From Orlajensenia sp001423545 (lineage in GTDB: Bacteria; Actinomycetota; Actinomycetes; Actinomycetales; Microbacteriaceae): 64,000 bases of DNA. Positions within the stretch are counted from its first letter, which is position 1, and every line of letters starts with the position of its first letter. Below, piece after piece: positions 1 to 6,907 of this stretch. The stretch covers positions 248,001 to 312,000 of the forward strand of contig LMOK01000002.1 of the NCBI GenBank assembly GCA_001423545.1. Reading direction: 5' to 3'. The notes under the pieces were generated by a model that had not been told where the DNA came from, did not search any database, and saw only the letters and a program-made list of their open reading frames with translations. The position numbers were made by a program, and so were the translations under genes.

Positions 1-1114
1 AGACTCCGGCCTCGTGGGCGAGCGCTCCGAGCAGCTCGGCGATGCGCGACCGGGCGTCGGCGTCGAGATCGGCGAGGGGTTCGTCGACGAGCAGGAGAGT
101 GGGGTGCTGGATCACGGCGGCGGCGATGGCCAGGAGGGTCGCCTCTCCGGCCGAGAGTGCCCTGATGTCTCGCCCGATGAGGTCGACGATGCCGATGCGC
201 TGCGCCACCTCGCGTACGCGCTCCGCCACGATGACCGGAGCGACGCCGCGCACGTCGAGCGCGAAGCCGATCTCGTCGGCCACGCTCTCGCTGGCGAAGC
301 CGAGCCGAGGCTGCTGCAGCACGACCCCGACGAAGCGGGCGGTGTCGCGCGGCGGAACGGCGAGCCTGTCGACCCCGCCGATCTCGATCGTGCCGCTCGC
401 CTCCCCGCCGTCGACATGGCTGAACAAGCCGCTGCACGCGTTCAGGAGCGACGACTTCCCCGAGCCCGTCGCCCCGGCGACGACCGTGAGCGTTCCGGTG
501 GAGAGCGACAGGTCGCCGGCGTGCAGCATCCGTCGCCCCTCGAATCCGAGGGAGAGGTCGCGCAGCACCACGGGTCGGTCGCAGCCGCCGTCGACGGGGC
601 GTGCCGCCGCGAAGCCGCGCACCTCCATGGTCGCGGCCACCGCCACAGCGCGCTCGATGGTGCGCTCGAAGATGGGCACCAGCAGGGAGGCCAGGCCGCG
701 CTCGGCACGCAGGCGGCGGGCGCGGCGCACCGCGGTGACGGCATCCGTCAGCCCAGGAAACGTCGCCCACGCGATCACGAGGGCGCGGGCGATGCCGCGG
801 AACGGACCGCGCCGTGCGCCCCGGGCGAAGAGGCGCGAGACGTCGACGAAGGCGTTCAGCACGCCGAATGCCAAGATGACGGCGGCGATCGGGAGGGCGC
901 TCTCGATGGCGACCTGGATGCCGCCGGTCGTGATGGGACCGAAGAGCGCGACGTGCGCGAACGGCGGGGGAAGCCGCACTGCCGGCAGGTCGACGAGCAC
1001 CAGGCCGGAGCCGCCCAGACCGTTGAAGAGGGCGCGATACGCCAGGCGCAGCGCGATGAAGCCGACGGCGAGGAACGCCGCGGCCTTCAGCGGGGCCGAA
1101 CGGAAGCGGAGCAT
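1..1114 (-). CDS. ECF-type transporter, fused T (membrane) and A (ATPase) components, partial
   Basis: This gene runs off the left edge; 371 codons are visible from the ATG at 1114. Residues 1-165 are a hydrophobic EcfT/CbiQ-like part ending in the family's coupling-helix region (LVPIFERTIERAVAVAATME then VRGF). The frame then continues into an ABC ATPase with Walker A GATGSGKS, Q-loop VVLQQPRLG, signature LSAGE and Walker B TLLLVDEP. T and A components are usually separate genes, so this is an in-frame fusion; a second ATPase half may lie beyond the edge. Energy-coupling-factor systems import vitamins or metal ions through a separate S protein, which is not in the window, so the substrate is unknown. 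The gene lies 35 bases downstream of a lipoprotein gene on the same strand, probably in one operon. A purine-rich GAGTGAGG precedes the ATG. Confidence 0.85.
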   Translation of the reverse strand, partial: MLRFRSAPLKAAAFLAVGFIALRLAYRALFNGLGGSGLVLVDLPAVRLPPPFAHVALFGPITTGGIQVAIESALPIAAVILAFGVLNAFVDVSRLFARGARRGPFRGIARALVIAWATFPGLTDAVTAVRRARRLRAERGLASLLVPIFERTIERAVAVAATMEVRGFAAARPVDGGCDRPVVLRDLSLGFEGRRMLHAGDLSLSTGTLTVVAGATGSGKSSLLNACSGLFSHVDGGEASGTIEIGGVDRLAVPPRDTARFVGVVLQQPRLGFASESVADEIGFALDVRGVAPVIVAERVREVAQRIGIVDLIGRDIRALSAGEATLLAIAAAVIQHPTLLLVDEPLADLDADARSRIAELLGALAHEAGV

Positions 1115-1149
1115 CAGGGCCTCACTCTCGCACGCCCGGCGGGCAGGTG

Positions 1150-1716
1150 TCAGGCGGCCGGCGCGGCGGGCTCGTCGTTGAGGGTGAAGAGCAGCTCCAC
1201 GGAGTCGCCGGGGGCGAGCTGCAGGGTGCTGAGCCCCTCCTGGGCGTACGCCCACTCGCCGTCGGCCGGCTTCACCCAGAGCGACCAGTACGCGAAGGCT
1301 GCAGGCATGCTGGCGCACTTCTCGAAGTAGTCGGTTCCGTCGGGAGAGGTGATCGCCTCGTCCTCGGCCGGCACGCCGTTGACGCGGCAGACGACCTGGT
1401 CGGCGTACTCGTCGGTGCCTTCAGTGGCGACATCCGCCTGCTTCAGGGCGTCGGATGCCGCGATCGGCGCATCCGTCTCGATGCAGGCCGTGGTCGACGG
1501 GTCGGCGGCGGCCTCGAGGTTGCCGGCATCGACGATGACGGCGACGCCGGTGCAGTCGCCGATCGGCTCTGCGGCCGCCGTGGAACTCGAGGCGCTCGAC
1601 TCCGGCGCCGTGGAGACTGTGGAGGCCGAGCCGGCGCTGCTGCAGGCGCTGAGCGCGAGCAGGGCGAATCCGGCGACGGCGGCGAGCGAGGCGCGAGTGG
1701 CGAGGCGGGTCGTCAT
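1150..1716 (-). CDS. secreted lipoprotein next to ECF transporter
   Basis: The protein has 188 residues with a lipoprotein signal peptide whose lipobox is LSAC (Cys about residue 25). A Ser/Ala/Thr-rich linker of about 25 residues follows, then a globular domain with three further Cys and a C-terminal pattern YWSLWV...WAYAQEGLSTLQL..GDSVELLF. That pattern resembles small ligand-binding-like lipoproteins (DUF4430/transcobalamin-like) often found beside ECF transporters; this assignment is tentative. Being directly upstream of the ECF T-A gene, it may be an outer-face accessory for the same substrate. It is not a classical ABC substrate-binding protein. Confidence 0.75.
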   Translation of the reverse strand: MTTRLATRASLAAVAGFALLALSACSSAGSASTVSTAPESSASSSTAAAEPIGDCTGVAVIVDAGNLEAAADPSTTACIETDAPIAASDALKQADVATEGTDEYADQVVCRVNGVPAEDEAITSPDGTDYFEKCASMPAAFAYWSLWVKPADGEWAYAQEGLSTLQLAPGDSVELLFTLNDEPAAPAA

Positions 1717-1759
1717 GGTCTCAGCGTAGGGGGCCGGGTGGGTGTGTTACTCCCCCAGA

Positions 1760-1827
1760 CGCTCGCTGAGGCCCGGACGAAGTCCGCGACCGAAGCGTCG
1801 CTTCGGTCGCGGGTCCGCCGGACCTCA
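1760..1827. repeat. intergenic inverted repeat, family R copy 1
   Basis: The copy starts CGCTCGCTGAGGCCCGGACG and folds back on itself around GACCGAAGCG-t-CGCTTCGGTC, which is perfectly paired. The outer arms pair less well. It lies between the convergent-side end of msrA and the start of the lipoprotein gene. The same arms recur near 9.0, 11.6, 18.3, 46.7, 49.5, 54.2 and 63.0 kb. Confidence 0.85.
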
Positions 1828-1846
1828 CCGGGCGGGGCGGATTCGC

Positions 1847-2377
1847 CTACGCGTTCTGCTCGGCGGTGCGCTTCGGCAGCACCCATCCCGGACGCACGAA
1901 GTGGCAGGTGTAGCCGTTGGGGTAACGCTCCAGGTAGTCCTGGTGCTCGGGCTCGGCCTCCCAGAACGGACCGGCAGGCGTGACCTCGGTGACGACCTTC
2001 GCCGGCCAGAGGCCCGAGGCGTCGACGTCGGCGATGGTGTCCTCGGCGACGGCGGCCTGCTCGTCGCTCAGCGGGAAGATCGCCGAACGGTAGCTGGTGC
2101 CGATGTCGTTGCCCTGGCGGTTGCGCGTGGTGGGGTCGTGGATCTGGAAGAAGAACTCCAGCTGGTCCCGGTACGAGGTGACCGTCGGGTCGAAGACGAT
2201 CTCGATGGCCTCGGCGTGAGTGCCGTGGTTGCGGTAGGTGGCGTTCGGAACGTCGCCGCCCGTGTAGCCGACGCGCGTGCTGAGCACTCCCGGGCGACGG
2301 CGGATCAGGTCCTCCATGCCCCAGAAGCATCCGCCCGCGAGGACGGCGGTCTCGGTGGTGGCGGGTGTGGTGGTCAT
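1847..2377 (-). CDS. msrA: peptide-methionine (S)-S-oxide reductase
   Basis: MsrA reduces the S form of methionine sulfoxide in proteins and as free amino acid, repairing oxidative damage in the cytoplasm. The 176 residues carry the catalytic motif GGCFWG near residue 16, then VGYTGG and the GTHAEAIEIVFDP block typical of the family. Length fits standalone MsrA. Its ATG overlaps the msrB stop by four bases (ATGA), so the two are translationally coupled in the order msrB-msrA. No resolving-Cys pair is obvious at the C-terminus; one further Cys lies in YTCHF. Confidence 0.97.
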   Translation of the reverse strand: MTTTPATTETAVLAGGCFWGMEDLIRRRPGVLSTRVGYTGGDVPNATYRNHGTHAEAIEIVFDPTVTSYRDQLEFFFQIHDPTTRNRQGNDIGTSYRSAIFPLSDEQAAVAEDTIADVDASGLWPAKVVTEVTPAGPFWEAEPEHQDYLERYPNGYTCHFVRPGWVLPKRTAEQNA

Positions 2378-2847
2378 GAGTTCTCCTTCGTGGTGGATGC
2401 GTCGGTCTCGAACAGCGCCCGGAGTTCACCGTAGCCCTGCTCCTCGAGCTCGGCGAGTGGGATGAAGCGCAGCGACGCCGAGTTCATGCAGTAGCGCAGG
2501 CCTCCGGCATCCGCGGGCCCGTCGTCGAAGACGTGACCGAGGTGGCTGTCGGCTCCGGATGAGCGCACCTCGACGCGCTTCATGAAGAGCGTGCGGTCGG
2601 TGTGCTCGGTGACGACGTCGGGGCTGATGGGCTTGGTGAAGCTGGGCCAACCCGATCGCGAGTCGTACTTGTCGACCGAGGTGAACAGCGGCTGCCCCGA
2701 GACGACGTCGACGTAGAGGCCTGCCTCGTGGTTGTTCCAGTACTCGTTGCGGAAGGCGGGCTCCGTGCCCTCGTTCTGCGTGACCTTGTACTGGTTCGGG
2801 GTGAGGCGGGCGAGCGCCTCGGGAGTCTTGCGGTAGTCCTGTGACAC
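2374..2847 (-). CDS. msrB: peptide-methionine (R)-S-oxide reductase
   Basis: MsrB reduces the R form of methionine sulfoxide, complementing MsrA. The protein has 157 residues: N-terminal helix with LTPNQYKVTQNEGTEPAF, the block YDSRSGWPSF, then VRSSGADSHLGHVFDDG and the catalytic Cys in RYCMNSASLRF. The two CxxC zinc motifs of the zinc-binding subclass are absent. The start is a GTG at 2847 because a strong AAGGAGGAG lies five bases upstream; the frame stays open further upstream but without a good ribosome site. A 26-base near-palindrome lies about 40 bases upstream and may regulate the pair. Confidence 0.95.
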   Translation of the reverse strand: MSQDYRKTPEALARLTPNQYKVTQNEGTEPAFRNEYWNNHEAGLYVDVVSGQPLFTSVDKYDSRSGWPSFTKPISPDVVTEHTDRTLFMKRVEVRSSGADSHLGHVFDDGPADAGGLRYCMNSASLRFIPLAELEEQGYGELRALFETDASTTKENS

Positions 2848-2887
2848 GTGCTCCTCCTTCTGCTGGCGACGCTGGCTGCGGCGCCGG

Positions 2888-2913
2888 GGTGACACCCGTA
2901 TTTCGGTGCCACC
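2888..2913. promoter_or_regulatory. palindrome upstream of msrBA, candidate operator
   Basis: A 26-base near-perfect dyad has arms GGTGACACC and GGTGCCACC around an AT-richer centre (CGTATTTCG). It lies 41-66 bases upstream of the msrB start, in the divergent space shared with the SDR at 3082. Palindromicity and position suggest a protein-binding site; the regulator is unknown. Confidence 0.5.
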
Positions 2914-3001
2914 TAGGAGAACGGATGCCGGGGGCCTGCTGTTCCGCCGGGGCTGGGAGCGCGCTGTGAGTTGCGCAGCGGGAGTGTTACGCTCGAGCGA
3001 G

Positions 3002-3023
3002 ACAAACCGTCCGGTCGGTCTGT
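3002..3023. promoter_or_regulatory. TetR-type operator, site A
   Basis: A 22-base imperfect palindrome has core ACCGTCCGGTCGGT (3006-3019) flanked by ACAA and CTGT. It ends about 58 bases before the SDR start that heads the operon containing the TetR gene. Related sites occur at 9126, 18299 and 24654, all upstream of acyl-CoA or transport genes. Autoregulation by the TetR at 3899 is the simplest reading. Confidence 0.65.
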
Positions 3024-3081
3024 AGCATGATGGCCAACGGATGCCAGGCAGCAGCGTACTCGCGTACTCGAAGGGGAGCAC

Positions 3082-3849
3082 ATGCAGAGGTTCGACGGCA
3101 GGGTGGCGCTGATCACCGGCGGCAGCAGGGGCATCGGCCTCGCGATCGCCAAGCGGCTGGTCGGTGAGGGCGCGCAGGTGGTCATCACCGGACGCAAGCA
3201 GGAGTCGCTCGACGCCGCGCTCGCCGAGCTGAACGGGGGCGGGAGCACCTCGCCCGGGACGGCCGCCGCTGCCACCGCCGTCGCGGGCAAGGCCGACGAC
3301 CCCGAGCATCGCGCCGCCGTGTTCGCGCACATCGCCGCGCACCACGGCCGCCTCGACCACCTCGTGAACAACGCGGGCATCAACCCCGCCTACGGTCCGG
3401 CGCTCGAGATCGAGGCGTCGATCGTGCGCAAGATCCTCGAGGTGAACGTGGTCGCCGCCCTCGAGTGGACCCGCGACGCCGTGGTCGCCGGCCTCACCAC
3501 GTCGATCGTGAACCTGTCGTCGATCTCGGCAGTGTCGGCGGCGCCCGGCATCGCGTTCTACGGCGTCTCGAAGGCGGCGCTGGTGAACCTGACGCTGCAG
3601 CTGGCGCACGAGTTGGCTCCCGGCATCCGGGTGAACGCCGTCGCGCCCGCCGTGATCAAGACGGCCTTCGCCCGTGCGCTCTACGAGGGCCGCGAGCAGG
3701 AGGTGGCCGCCGAGTATCCGCTCCGGCGGCTCGGGGTGCCCGACGACGTCGCCGGACCCGTCGCGTTCCTGCTGTCGGAGGACGCGGCGTGGATCACGGG
3801 CCAGACGATCGTGATCGACGGCGGCGGCAGCATCCGTCCCGTCGGATGA
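3082..3849 (+). CDS. short-chain dehydrogenase/reductase (SDR)
   Basis: A 255-residue classical SDR that probably oxidises or reduces a hydroxy/keto group on an acyl-CoA or related intermediate with NAD(P). It has the cofactor motif TGGSRGIG (residues 13-20), NNAG near residue 95, catalytic Ser in NLSSISAV and the YGVSK Tyr/Lys pair, followed by PDDVAGPVAFLLS and the closing TGQTIVIDGG. It is first in the run SDR-TetR-quinone reductase-SDR, 49 bases before the regulator gene, and has operator site A upstream. A FabG-like role is possible; the substrate cannot be read from sequence. Confidence 0.9.
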   Translation: MQRFDGRVALITGGSRGIGLAIAKRLVGEGAQVVITGRKQESLDAALAELNGGGSTSPGTAAAATAVAGKADDPEHRAAVFAHIAAHHGRLDHLVNNAGINPAYGPALEIEASIVRKILEVNVVAALEWTRDAVVAGLTTSIVNLSSISAVSAAPGIAFYGVSKAALVNLTLQLAHELAPGIRVNAVAPAVIKTAFARALYEGREQEVAAEYPLRRLGVPDDVAGPVAFLLSEDAAWITGQTIVIDGGGSIRPVG

Positions 3850-3898
3850 CCGGCCGCAGCGCACCCTCGCACGGTCCAGAAGCAGCAAGGATGAACGC

Positions 3899-4507
3899 AT
3901 GAGAGAAACCAGTGTCGTCGACGACGTGACCCGGGCCGCCGTCGAGCTGTTCGCCGCCCAGGGCTACGCGAACACCAGCGTGCAGCAGATCGTGGAGGCG
4001 GCCGGCGTCACCAAGGGCGCGATGTACCACTACTTCCAGTCGAAGGACGACCTGCTCTTCGCGATCTACGAGCGGATGCTGTCGCTTCAGAAGTCGCACC
4101 TCGACGAGATCGTGGCGCGGGGTGGCGCCGTCGACGCCGTGCTGCGCGCCGTGTGCATCGACGTGATCGAGACCTCCATCGACTTCCTGCCCGAGGGCAC
4201 GGTGTTCTTCCGCAGCCAGCACATGCTCTCGCAGCCGCGCCAGCAGGAGGTCACCCGTCGTCGCCGCGACTACAACGACGAGTTCAGCGCTCTCATCGAG
4301 GCGGGCCAGCAGGAGGGCCTCTACCGCACCGACGTGCCGCGTCCCGTGCTCATCGCCCACTTCTTCAGCGACCTGCACTACCTCTCGCAGTGGTATTCGC
4401 CCGAGGGCCCCGAGGGCAAGACGCTCCTCGCCGAGCAGATCACCGACCTGTTCCTGACGAGCATCGCGGCGGAGCCGGCAGGCGGGACCGGGGTGACGGA
4501 TGCCTGA
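3899..4507 (+). CDS. TetR/AcrR family transcriptional repressor (KstR2-like)
   Basis: A 202-residue one-domain repressor. The N-terminal helix-turn-helix is clear: AAVELFAAQGYANTSVQQIVEAAGVTKGAMYHYFQSK split over residues 12-48. The C-terminal ligand domain has the RSQHMLSQPRQQEV...RRDYNDEF region seen in KstR2-like regulators, which respond to CoA thioesters of ring-degradation intermediates. The gene sits inside an operon of oxidoreductases headed by palindromic site A and overlaps the next gene by eight bases. It is the best candidate to bind the related palindromes found across the island. The ligand is unknown; a CoA ester is inferred. Confidence 0.9.
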   Translation: MRETSVVDDVTRAAVELFAAQGYANTSVQQIVEAAGVTKGAMYHYFQSKDDLLFAIYERMLSLQKSHLDEIVARGGAVDAVLRAVCIDVIETSIDFLPEGTVFFRSQHMLSQPRQQEVTRRRRDYNDEFSALIEAGQQEGLYRTDVPRPVLIAHFFSDLHYLSQWYSPEGPEGKTLLAEQITDLFLTSIAAEPAGGTGVTDA

Positions 4508-5537
4508 GCCGACCACGATGCGCGCGTGGCTCGTGACACGCACCGGCGAACCGTCGGAGGTACTCGAGCTGCACGACGTTGTGGTGCCGACGCCGGGCTC
4601 AGGCGAGGTGCTCGTGAAGGTGCGCGCCGTCGCGGTGAACTTCCCCGACGTGCTGCTCGCCCGCGGCGAGTACCAGGTGCGCCCCGAGCTCCCCTTCACT
4701 CCGGGCATCGAGCTGAGCGGCGAGATCGTCGCGATCGGTCCGGCGACGGATGCCGCGCGCGCGGACAGTTCCCGCGCCGCGGACCCGGCTGCACTCGGCG
4801 TCGGCGACAGGGTCGTCGCCACGAAGATCGGCGTGCTCGCGGAGTACGCCGTGCTCGCGGCATCCGATGTGCATCCGACTCCGCACGGCCTCGACGACGT
4901 GCAGGCGGCCGGGCTCATGATCGCCTACCAGACGGCGTGGTTCGCGCTGCATCGTCGGGCGCGGCTGCAGGCCGGTGAGACCGTGCTCGTGCACGCGGCG
5001 GCCGGTGGGGTCGGGAGCGCGGCCGTGCAGCTCGCCGTCGCTGCCGGAGCCAGGGTCATCGGCGTCGTCGGCAGCGCCGCCAAGGCCGACGTGGTGCGCG
5101 ACGCCGGTGCCGAGCTCGTGATCGTGCGCGGAGAGCAGGACTTCGCCGCCCTCGTCAACGAGGCGACCGAGGGGCGCGGAGCCGACGTCGTCTTCGATCC
5201 CGTGGGTGGCGAGAGCTTCGAGCGCTCGACCAAGTGCATAGCCTTCGAGGGCCGCATCGTCGTGATCGGCTTCGCGGGCGGAACGGTGCCCACTGTGCGG
5301 GCGAACCACGCCCTCGTGAAGAACTACGGCGTGCTCGGGCTGCACTGGGGCCTCTATCCGACGAAGAGCCCCGCTCTCGTGGCCGAGGCTCACGCCGACC
5401 TGGTGCGGCTCGCGGATGCGGGCGCGATCTCCCCTCTGGTCGGAGGAGTCGTCGAGTTCGAGGACGCCCCGGCCGCCATCCAGCAGCTGGCCGGCGGGGC
5501 GACCGTCGGGCGGCTCGTGGTGCGGGTGACGACATGA
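4500..5537 (+). CDS. NADPH:quinone oxidoreductase-like MDR enzyme
   Basis: A 345-residue zinc-free medium-chain dehydrogenase/reductase. The N-terminal GroES-like part includes VKVRAVAVNFPDVLLARGEY and PFTPGIELSGEI; the nucleotide motif is AAAGGVGSAAVQLA (about residue 160). The zinc ligands of true alcohol dehydrogenases are missing, as in the QOR/enoyl reductase branch. An insertion of about 15 residues (ATDAARADSSRAADPAA) extends the loop after the catalytic domain start. It overlaps the TetR gene by eight bases and the next SDR by four (ATGA), so all are one transcript. QOR relatives next to acyl-CoA dehydrogenase genes are common in actinobacterial acid-degradation clusters. Confidence 0.9.
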   Translation: MPEPTTMRAWLVTRTGEPSEVLELHDVVVPTPGSGEVLVKVRAVAVNFPDVLLARGEYQVRPELPFTPGIELSGEIVAIGPATDAARADSSRAADPAALGVGDRVVATKIGVLAEYAVLAASDVHPTPHGLDDVQAAGLMIAYQTAWFALHRRARLQAGETVLVHAAAGGVGSAAVQLAVAAGARVIGVVGSAAKADVVRDAGAELVIVRGEQDFAALVNEATEGRGADVVFDPVGGESFERSTKCIAFEGRIVVIGFAGGTVPTVRANHALVKNYGVLGLHWGLYPTKSPALVAEAHADLVRLADAGAISPLVGGVVEFEDAPAAIQQLAGGATVGRLVVRVTT

Positions 5538-6268
5538 CCGATCTCGAGGGGCGCGTCGCGCTCGTCACGGGCGGTGCCCGCGGCCTCGGTGAGGCCTACG
5601 TGCGGTCGCTGCATGCCGCCGGAGCCCGGGTCGTCATCGCCGACCTGCTCGAGCAGGAGGGCGCGGCGCTCGCCGTCGAGCTCGGCGAGCGGGCCGTGTT
5701 CCAGGCCCTGGATGTGACCGACGAAGCGGCGTGGGAACGTGTGGTTGCCGCATCCGTCGCCGCATTCGGCTCGCTCGACGTGCTGGTGAACAACGCCGGC
5801 ATCGCCAATGCCGCCCCCATCGAGCACCTGACCCTGGCGAAGTGGAACGCCGTGATCGCGGTCAACCTCACCGGCGTGTTCCTCGGCTGCCGCGCCGTGG
5901 TGCCGCAGATGAAGGCGCAGGGCAGCGGCTCGATCATCAACATCTCCTCGGTCGAGGGGATGCGCGGCTCGCCGGGCCTGCACGGCTACACGGCGTCGAA
6001 GTTCGGGGTGCGCGGGCTCAGCCAGTCGCTCGCGGTCGAGCTCGGGGCATCCGGAATCCGGGTGAACTCGGTGCATCCGGGGCTGATCCTCACCGACATG
6101 ACCACGCGCATCGACCCGGCCAGGATCGACATCCCGCTCGGACGCCCGGGTGTTCCCGACGACGTCGCCGGCACGATCGTGTTCCTGGCGAGCGACGCGT
6201 CGCGCTTCACGAGCGGCGCCGAGTTCGTGGTCGACGGCGGCATGATCGCGGGCATTCCGCACCACTGA
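5534..6268 (+). CDS. SDR family oxidoreductase, hydroxysteroid-dehydrogenase-like
   Basis: A 244-residue classical SDR with TGGARGLG near the N-terminus, the DVTDEAAW acidic motif, NNAGIANAAP, catalytic Ser in NISSVEGM and YTASK, then VNSVHPGLILTDM. The HPG variant after the active site is typical of the 3-alpha/20-beta hydroxysteroid dehydrogenase and related group. It starts at an ATGA overlap with the preceding quinone reductase and ends the four-gene operon. The substrate is unassigned; a cyclic or branched hydroxyacyl compound would fit the context. Confidence 0.9.
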   Translation: MTDLEGRVALVTGGARGLGEAYVRSLHAAGARVVIADLLEQEGAALAVELGERAVFQALDVTDEAAWERVVAASVAAFGSLDVLVNNAGIANAAPIEHLTLAKWNAVIAVNLTGVFLGCRAVVPQMKAQGSGSIINISSVEGMRGSPGLHGYTASKFGVRGLSQSLAVELGASGIRVNSVHPGLILTDMTTRIDPARIDIPLGRPGVPDDVAGTIVFLASDASRFTSGAEFVVDGGMIAGIPHH

Positions 6269-6311
6269 GGAACTCCGGGGCAGGGTTCGAGGCATCCGAC
6301 CGAGCTCGAAC

Positions 6312-6331
6312 CATACCGTCCGGCGGAAATC
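6312..6331. promoter_or_regulatory. half operator-like sequence, site E
   Basis: CATACCGTCCGGCGGAAATC matches the left half of sites A and B (CATACCGTC, CGG) but lacks the right arm TCGGTATG. It lies 44 bases after the SDR stop and about 70 bases before the next gene. It may be a decayed or weak site. Confidence 0.25.
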
Positions 6332-6400
6332 AAGCCCTTGGATGCGGAGCCTCGGAGGGATTGTCTGAGGACGGGGCTGATCTGAGTGAGGTGAATCGAA

Positions 6401-6850
6401 GTGGACACGAGTGCATGGATCTGGATCATCGTGGCCGTGGTCGTCGTCATCATCGTGGTGGTGGCCGTCGTTCTGATCACGGCGCCGCGGCGTCGGGCGG
6501 CGAAGGAGCAGGCCGGGCGCGACAAGGCGTCCGAACTGCGGGACGAAGCGGCGGAACGAGAGTTGGCGGCACGCGAGCGACAGGCGACGTCGGCTCAGGC
6601 CGAGGCTGATGCGCAGCAGGCGCAGGCCGACGCTGCGAAGGCCGATGCAGCGGCTCGCCAGGCGCAGCTCGATGCCGAGCGGCTGAAGCGGGAATCCGCC
6701 GAGCACCGCGAGGATGCCGACGGCTTGCGGGCCGAGGCGGAGGAGCGCGCCAGGAAGGCCGACGAGGTCGACCCCGACGTCGACGGCACCGGTGTGCGCG
6801 CCCCGGACGACGACGGTGCCGCCGGCAGCCCGGGCATGCGCAGAGTCTGA
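6401..6850 (+). CDS. single-pass membrane protein with coiled coil
   Basis: A 149-residue protein not assigned to a family. Residues 5-27 are a strong membrane helix rich in Val/Ile; residues 30-120 are a highly charged Ala/Glu/Arg/Gln coiled coil with repeated AQAEADAQQAQADAAKADAA-type heptads. The tail is acidic and disordered (VDPDVDGTGV). A GTG start is used at 6401, with GAGTGAGG about 10 bases upstream. Such small anchor-plus-coil proteins are common in Microbacteriaceae and have no known function. It separates the oxidoreductase operon from the secreted sugar dehydrogenase. Confidence 0.75.
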   Translation: MDTSAWIWIIVAVVVVIIVVVAVVLITAPRRRAAKEQAGRDKASELRDEAAERELAARERQATSAQAEADAQQAQADAAKADAAARQAQLDAERLKRESAEHREDADGLRAEAEERARKADEVDPDVDGTGVRAPDDDGAAGSPGMRRV

Positions 6851-6907
6851 CCGCCGGGCTAGCCTGAAGACGGCGCGCACTGGAGCGTGCCGAACAGGGG
6901 ATGCGTG

